Assembly: GCA_000349905.1 (NCBI GenBank)
Contig: KB722749.1
Span: 363,612-427,611, forward strand
Source: Volvariella volvacea V23
Taxonomy: Eukaryota > Basidiomycota > Agaricomycetes > Agaricales > Pluteaceae
Direction: 5' to 3'
Length of the DNA stretch: 64,000 nt
Below the pieces are notes generated by a model, which was given only the letters and a program-made list of their open reading frames with translations, did no database searches and had not been told where the DNA came from. Below, one piece after another: positions 58,752 through 64,000 of the stretch; the stretch's first letter is position 1; every line of letters begins with the position of its first letter. Made by a program: the position numbers and the translations under genes.

Positions 58752-60716
58752 CTAAACTGGATAAACTTGTACCTCCACTCTAACATCAGAATCAAATTCC
58801 AGCTCACCTCTAGAAACCAAATCTTCCGAAAAAATATCACAAACTTGCTGCTTCTCCTCGCCACGAATATGAATAGCATCAATCCTCGTAACAATATCTG
58901 GCGTCTTTCCTTCTTCCTCTGTCGGGGTGGGCAATAAACTATTTGTCGGGGAAGCGCTACTGGCCGCGCTCATAGGGATATCGATCGGTATGATCTTGGC
59001 GGTACGAGACAGTTCGGGACGATTCAACGCATTCTTCGGCTCCCTGGTTTCCGTGAAGCGAGGAAGCGCCAAGTCGAGCACGAGAGGAGCAGACATGGGA
59101 CGGAACGAAGCGGGCGGATTGGCTGGGGACGACACTGGGGTGACTGCATACTGGGGCATGCGAGGCGTAGAAGTCATGAGCGGAGTTGGGGCGGCCTGGG
59201 TGCGCAATTCGTCGGGGCGTTTCGAAAGTTCCAATAAAACGGGGTCAATCTGCGATAAAAAGTCGGCTTTCGTATTCGTATCTTTGACGTATGCAGGGAC
59301 GTTTCTGGCACTAGAGTCCGGAGACAAGCGAAGAGACTGGAGGGATGGTGGGAGGCCTTCGTTGTCTTGATGACCGTCGGGGAGTTGAAGAGGCGGGAGG
59401 GTGTTTCTTCTTGTTCTATGCTGATCGGCGAATCTTGCAGTTGTACGGTCCTGGAAAATAAGAGGAGCAACACTTGGAACTCTGGGGCGCCCACATTTCC
59501 TTCCCAAGGTACTGTCGGTGGTGGATGTAGGGTGAATCGGCTCAGACTGGGTAGAGTGCGTTCGTTCCTTCAAGAATCCTGCACGAGCTGTAGTATAATC
59601 ACTGTGATACTGCCAACCGTTAGGCATTCCCTGATAAAGAGAGACCTCACGAGACATCCCATGGCTCATGGTTGTTTGAACACTGGCACCACTCGAGTGG
59701 GACTGAGCAGAAAATGCAGAAGACCTAGGAGAGCGAGAGAGGTACCGGTCTAAAATGCTTGGAGGGTAACCTTGCTGCCCCTGACTGCCGCCGATATCGT
59801 TATCGAAAGAATCATTCGACCGCCAGGAATCTTCGTCAGCTTCTGGATTTTCGGCATCCTTTGCGGCTAACTCTTGAAGGTAATTGCGTAACTCTGGCAA
59901 AGAACCGCTATCGTCCTTGTCTAATTTCGGTGATTCGGGGTTTTGACCGAGCTGGTACAGAGTCTTGAAATCGGAATGGCCGCATTTCTTCATGATGCAT
60001 GTGGGACAGGCCTTGACGAATTGAGCGACCAACTCCTTCGGAACCCAGGCGTAATTCTTGCGAATAACGATACAGGTCTTGTCGCGTCCACCGTGGTTGG
60101 CTAGGGCATGACAGTGGCAGAGGATGTCGTAGAGTTGTTCCTGGACAGCCACCTGGAGGTGATCTTGAAAGTGAAGGAGAATTTCCCGGGGAGGTCCTTG
60201 CGAGAAAGGTTTGCCTTGAAATTGAGGATCGTCCGTCCGGCCGATTGTAAACATCTTGCGAACCCAGAACCGGAATTGAGGGGTCTCGACGTTGCCAGGG
60301 TTAGGTGTCGCTAAACCGAAGCCGGAGCCGCGACTGAAGGCTGGAATAACCGGCGAAGCTGGAGTCGAGCTGCTATACGAAGGTGTGTCGGGCTGGTGGA
60401 GCGTATCCCAGATCCGGTCGAAGAGGGCTTGAGAAATAAGGGCCTTGGTTTGTCGCTTCGGAGTAAGACCATTGAGGTAAGCTGTTTCGAGTGCTTTATA
60501 TTGCGCATAGGTTGGGAATCCAGGTTTGTTTTCCGGTGTTGGAAGTCGGGGCATACTTCGGTTTACTTCGTAGGGCATCGGCGAATAATCTTGCAAGATG
60601 GATTGCGTTGGGCTGCTGCACGGGCTGCTGCTTTCCGAACTTCTTGGGGATGTCGGTCCACGAGCGTAAGGCTTGTACTGAGGGGAAGGTCGCTGAGCAT
60701 TGCGTGTGGGTGACAT
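58752..60716 (-). CDS. Protein with integrase-type H2C2 zinc-binding module
   Basis: Intronless 654 residues from ATG 60716. The N-terminus is Pro/Ser-rich (SPRSSESSSPCSSPTQSILQ), followed by a conserved region (PTYAQYKALETAYLNG, FRFWVRKMFTIG). Around residues 185-245 comes EQLYDILCHCHALANHGGRD, then KTCIVIRKNYAWVPKELVAQ and FVKACPTCIMKKCGH. The His pair (HALANH) and Cys pair (CPTC) fit the HHCC zinc-binding domain of Ty3/Gypsy integrases. No reverse transcriptase, RNase H or DDE integrase core is present. The rest is disordered, so this looks like a host gene that took over one transposon module. Nuclear or DNA/RNA-binding function is only inference. A GPI-protein gene lies upstream on the same strand. 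Confidence 0.8.
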   Translation of the reverse strand: MSPTRNAQRPSPQYKPYARGPTSPRSSESSSPCSSPTQSILQDYSPMPYEVNRSMPRLPTPENKPGFPTYAQYKALETAYLNGLTPKRQTKALISQALFDRIWDTLHQPDTPSYSSSTPASPVIPAFSRGSGFGLATPNPGNVETPQFRFWVRKMFTIGRTDDPQFQGKPFSQGPPREILLHFQDHLQVAVQEQLYDILCHCHALANHGGRDKTCIVIRKNYAWVPKELVAQFVKACPTCIMKKCGHSDFKTLYQLGQNPESPKLDKDDSGSLPELRNYLQELAAKDAENPEADEDSWRSNDSFDNDIGGSQGQQGYPPSILDRYLSRSPRSSAFSAQSHSSGASVQTTMSHGMSREVSLYQGMPNGWQYHSDYTTARAGFLKERTHSTQSEPIHPTSTTDSTLGRKCGRPRVPSVAPLIFQDRTTARFADQHRTRRNTLPPLQLPDGHQDNEGLPPSLQSLRLSPDSSARNVPAYVKDTNTKADFLSQIDPVLLELSKRPDELRTQAAPTPLMTSTPRMPQYAVTPVSSPANPPASFRPMSAPLVLDLALPRFTETREPKNALNRPELSRTAKIIPIDIPMSAASSASPTNSLLPTPTEEEGKTPDIVTRIDAIHIRGEEKQQVCDIFSEDLVSRGELEFDSDVRVEVQVYPV

Positions 60717-61966
60717 TCTTGTCTTGACAGAAATCGAGCGCTTCGGGCCTCTTGCTACCGATACTTGAGTATATGTCGCCTAGAATACGTCGACCAGAGA
60801 TGCGCCAGGCAAAAAACTAGCAGGGAGAAGAGTAAGCCTCGATCTGAGCACAGGAAGGGTGTGGGGAGAGGAAATGTCGGGAGGAGGAGGGATGGGCGTT
60901 GCTCTGCAAGCGTCGGGTGGCTGAAATTGCCCCTTTTACATCTTATCTTTATTGGTCACGTGGCTGACCAGGATGACCACCAGACGACAGCAGCTGAGCG
61001 ATTTTGACCGTATCCAGTCCACTTCATCGATTGTGGGCGACGCAGTTGTAGGTCAAGCTAATGAATACCAATCAAATAGGCGAAAAAGTTCTTAGAAGTT
61101 TTAAGGGACTTACTACTTCTCCCAATCACCGGGAGGCTAACCTGGTACATTTAGCTAATAAACAACAGTAAGGGTGGCTGAGCTGAGCGTCTAGAACTTT
61201 GAAGCTCGAAGAACAGCAACAATACTTACGCAGAACTATACCACATTTTTGGTGATTGGTTATTCCGGATACTGCGCTTACGCTTGATTATGCACCCTTC
61301 CACGTCAGTAGTGTTGAGTAGTGTCATTGCTGTAAAGAATATGAGTAGAGTGCCGTCATCTTGACGCGGTGTATAAATAATATATGCCATCCGCATCTGG
61401 TATGCCGTGCTACTAGATGTGCTAAAGGTCGCCTCCGAGAGTATTTGTCCAGACCTTGATTAACGATAGCGATGGGCTGCCAAAACCCAATGAAAGTGCA
61501 GGTTCCTGGACCCTGCACCACGTACCGTAGCCCATCTAGGCTAGCCAGTTGATCAATTAGCACGAGGCAGAGTTGTGGGCGGGCCTAACATTTTCGCGAA
61601 GATGACATATACGGATAAATCTGCGCTGGAATCGCAGGAAGCACAAGAGAGGTAGCTTTGTTTGATCCAAGAGTATGGAAAAACAGACGCATCAGACAAA
61701 ATCACCACGTCTTCCAAAATCTCCCTCATATCCTTTATCAGCAACAAGCTGTTCAACACCGCCAGCACTGAATTGGAATGAGCTATATACAGGGAATAAA
61801 TTAAATAATGAAGCAATTCTAATGCGAGGCGGGAATAAGCCACAGCTGATGCTACATGGCTTTACAGTAAAGAAGGAAGAGTACATTTATCCGTCCTAAG
61901 ATTCCTGAATCCATAAAAGGCTAACCAAAGCGAAACGCGGGTCCTTCCAAGTACACTACAGCTCTC
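60717..61966. other. Intergenic region, no gene seen
   Basis: About 1.25 kb: promoter of the H2C2 protein gene and 3' region of the GPI-protein gene. Frames here are short and unlike known proteins. Confidence 0.45.
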
Positions 61967-62361
61967 TTAAAGCAAAGCGGCAACCAGGCCAAACGCAGCT
62001 CCCGCAGCCAAGCCGTTAGCACGAACATTCGAGGCACCACTCGGAGGAGACGGAGTAGGTACCACAGTCGGAATGGATGACGTCCTGGATACCGATGTCT
62101 CAGGTACGCTCGAGGTCATGGTGGGGCTGATTTCTGAAGTTGCAGAAGAGATCTCGGAGGAGATGGAGGAGATCGCAGATGTAAGCTCAGAGGTAGGCAA
62201 GGAGATGCTAGTAGTCAATACCCATTAGTACGTACTTGGGTGGGTGCAATGAATACGAGGACACGTTACCTTGGAATTGATATTGATATCTGAGCCCCCA
62301 CATAGTTGACAGCTTGAGCTGCGAGAAGGACGGAGAGAGCAGTAGTAACTGCGAATTTCAT
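61967..62361 (-). CDS. Small GPI-anchored Ser/Thr-rich cell-surface protein
   Basis: Two exons (62361-62270, 62207-61967) with a 62-nt GTAACG...CTAG intron give 110 residues. The signal peptide is KFAVTTALSVLLAAQAV. The mature part is a Ser/Thr-rich stalk (ISSISSEISSATSEISPTMT), likely heavily O-mannosylated. It ends GASNVRANGLAAGAAFGLVA and a short hydrophobic tail, fitting a GPI signal with a small omega residue (Gly/Ala/Ser or Asn). It has no enzyme domain; a cell-wall or surface role is inferred. TATA box 45 bp upstream. Confidence 0.78.
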
Positions 62362-63109
62362 GTCGGAGAGAAAGTTACTAGTTCAAGATACTCGCAACAG
62401 CTCAATTTATATACCTTTCGTACTCGGCCTAAATTCCGTTGTCTCACCTGGAGAGGACAGCATTTCGTAGTCATTTCGACGTCATGGTTGGATTCCCCCT
62501 CTCCTCGACTTTGTTGGATAGCAGTGGAGTTGGTGGAGAACGATAAAGGAGGGCGGAATGGAGCCTCCGTGCGCAGTTACATAGCCCATCGCTTTGCTGT
62601 ACATCCGAAACATATCCCTCGGGGGTGCGGCATAAACGCTGTGGATATAGGAAAAAGAACAATTTTGTCAAGATCGTCACTGGGTTGGAACCACTTCTGT
62701 CGACTAGTGGACGCAGAATGGTATTGTATAAAGCTGAGAAGGAAGTTGCAATTGAATGCACCATGTTGGTTTGCGTAATTTGGCTTCCCCGTTACAATCC
62801 TCTCCAGAGAGGCATCACCCGTATCGGGGCCATAGGGGTTGCATAGCATGGCGCTAAAATTAGTAGGTTACTGCGGAGGGCGCCGTGTCAAAGCCCTTCG
62901 CGTTGCAGCAAGAAGACAAAAAGGGTAGAATCCAATGCGAAAAAAAGATAATATGGGATATTCATCACGAGACTAAGTCCAAATTAGAAATAAGAGCATC
63001 AAAGGCGATAAAAACGACATTCCAAGGTCCACAGCTACGATAGACGTATTCAGAGAAAGTCTCGGCGTTTGGAGTCTGGCGTACCTACTCAACCAGCACT
63101 CATGGGTAT
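62362..63109. other. Intergenic region
   Basis: Promoter of the GPI-protein gene and 3' region of the nuclease gene. The overlapping frames on both strands at 62314-62849 look spurious. Confidence 0.45.
62406..62413 (-). promoter_or_regulatory. TATA box of GPI-protein gene
   Basis: TATATAAA on the minus strand, 45 bp before the ATG at 62361. Confidence 0.55.
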
Positions 63110-64000
63110 TCACCAAGTAAGCCTGCGGCGTATCCAGCTCTTCTTGGCAGGAGGGTCGAGCTTTTCCAAAATATCAGGATCAACCTGCTCTACAGACTGA
63201 CCCTGTGAATGACGACGTTTATACTCTGCAGGAGTCTCAATCTTTGTCCCCTTCTTCCACATTCCAACTCGGGCTTTTCTATTAAACGAAACGATGCTCA
63301 GTGTCAGTCATTGTTGATGCTGGGAGGGGTGATCGTACTTTGCCATCGCTTCAGCTTCGAGGTAGCGTTCTTTACCTTCTGGGCCATATTCTGCACCGGT
63401 CTGACGACGATAGGTGAATAAGATAGCGAATATATGCGCGAGAACACGCATTACCAGATCATAAAAAACTCCGTGTCCCTTTTCTAGTATTTCCAACGCA
63501 AGGTTGTGACCGGAAAACAACAGAGCAGGAACAAAACGACGGGGAACTATCACATTCGCGACCTAAGGCAAGTAAGGGATTGATAGGTTCAATGCGACAA
63601 GATATAAAGCCCACCACGCGGTTGTACTGATCTCTGCGGAGTAGCTCACAATAAACCACTGGATTCAAGATGCGATTTTGGAGCCAATCGCGGCTCTCGG
63701 TACTATGAGGCTGATTTTCCCTGCCAAAATAGCCAATCTAGTAATGCAATCAACAGTGATTCATTCGGTAGGCAGAAGAGGATAAACCTCTGGTGCGTCA
63801 ACACCCGCAATACGGATACTAATACAATTGGAACCGATTCCTGCATGTTTATTTCAGAAATTCACAAAAGATGGAGATGAGAGATTGTATGCCAGACCTC
63901 TCTTATTCTGTGGAGTGGTTCTAAACTTCAAAGGCCATCTCCACCCTATGGCAGGCGTATGGAATAGCTGGAACCCATCGCCATCTTTGACACTATTTCC
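63110..64000 (-). CDS. LCL3: LCL3-type endonuclease, staphylococcal-nuclease fold (5' end beyond window)
   Basis: C-terminal part of a membrane-anchored thermonuclease-like protein; yeast Lcl3 is mitochondrial. Minus-strand exons read GNSVKDGDGFQLFHTPAIGW, NCISIRIAGVDAPEIGYFGR, ENQPHSTESRDWLQNRIL, VVYCELLRRDQYNRVV|ANVIVPRRF, LEILEKGHGVFYD, TGAEYGPEGKERYLEAEAMA and KARVGMWKKGTKIETPAEYK, ending KKSWIRRRLTW with TGA at 63112-63110. IRIAGVDAPE and RRDQYNRVV hold conserved acidic and basic residues of the SNase active site. Five or so short introns. The N-terminal TM segment expected of Lcl3 lies outside the window. The natural substrate is not established. Confidence 0.85.

Noticed and set aside
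58752..60716. Fragment of an active Gypsy retrotransposon
   Set aside because: No reverse transcriptase, DDE core or long terminal repeats were seen on either side, and the frame is intact over 654 codons.

Overview
The window is nuclear DNA from a filamentous basidiomycete, most likely an Agaricomycete (mushroom-forming fungus). The genes are packed on both strands and cut by many short introns, mostly 50-70 nt with GT-AG ends. The housekeeping genes are eukaryotic (rRNA processing, prefoldin, proteasome lid, SHPRH/Irc20-type helicase). The accessory families are typical of mushrooms: F-box proteins with a long beta-strand/leucine-rich tail, small BTB proteins, secreted GH3 beta-glucosidases and GPI-anchored Ser/Thr-rich proteins. 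No rRNA or CRISPR is present, I could confirm no tRNA, and no complete transposon is visible.

Layout. 1-1777 (-): 5' part of MRD1, running off the left edge. 1973-2827 (+): prefoldin subunit 3. 3212-5442 (+): MFS transporter of the SV2/SVOP type. 5712-11962 (+): SNF2-RING helicase/ubiquitin ligase of the SHPRH/Irc20 type. 12497-14645 (+): His-motif, Gly/Thr-rich hydrophilic protein. 15041-23886: a block of lineage-specific genes in visible decay. It holds a frameshifted F-box remnant, an F-box gene with one nonsense codon, an intact F-box gene, a BTB gene with one nonsense codon, a broken hypothetical gene and an intact BTB gene. 24559-28289 (+) and 43379-47128 (-): two paralogous GH3 beta-glucosidases pointing at each other. 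Between them lie RPN9 (30725-33355), a two-Myb telobox protein (34646-39780), a fourth F-box relative (40611-42215, -) and a small membrane protein (42517-43258, -). 49624-54095 (+): CAMKL/Kin4-type kinase with a C-terminal KA1 domain. 57591-58407 (+): a stand-alone KA1-domain protein derived from that kinase tail. 58752-60716 (-): protein carrying an integrase-type H2C2 zinc-binding module. 61967-62361 (-): GPI-anchored Ser/Thr-rich protein. 63110-64000 (-): LCL3-type staphylococcal-nuclease-fold endonuclease, running off the right edge.

Theme. Duplication followed by divergence or decay explains much of the window: four F-box copies in different states, two BTB copies, two GH3 enzymes and two KA1 domains. 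The most interesting item is the solo KA1 gene. It keeps the regulatory domain of the neighbouring kinase, including the position of the last intron, but lacks a kinase domain, so it could act as a competitor or adaptor for the membrane or partner sites of the kinase. Exon boundaries were read by eye from splice consensus, reading frame and family similarity. None was tested against transcripts or databases.
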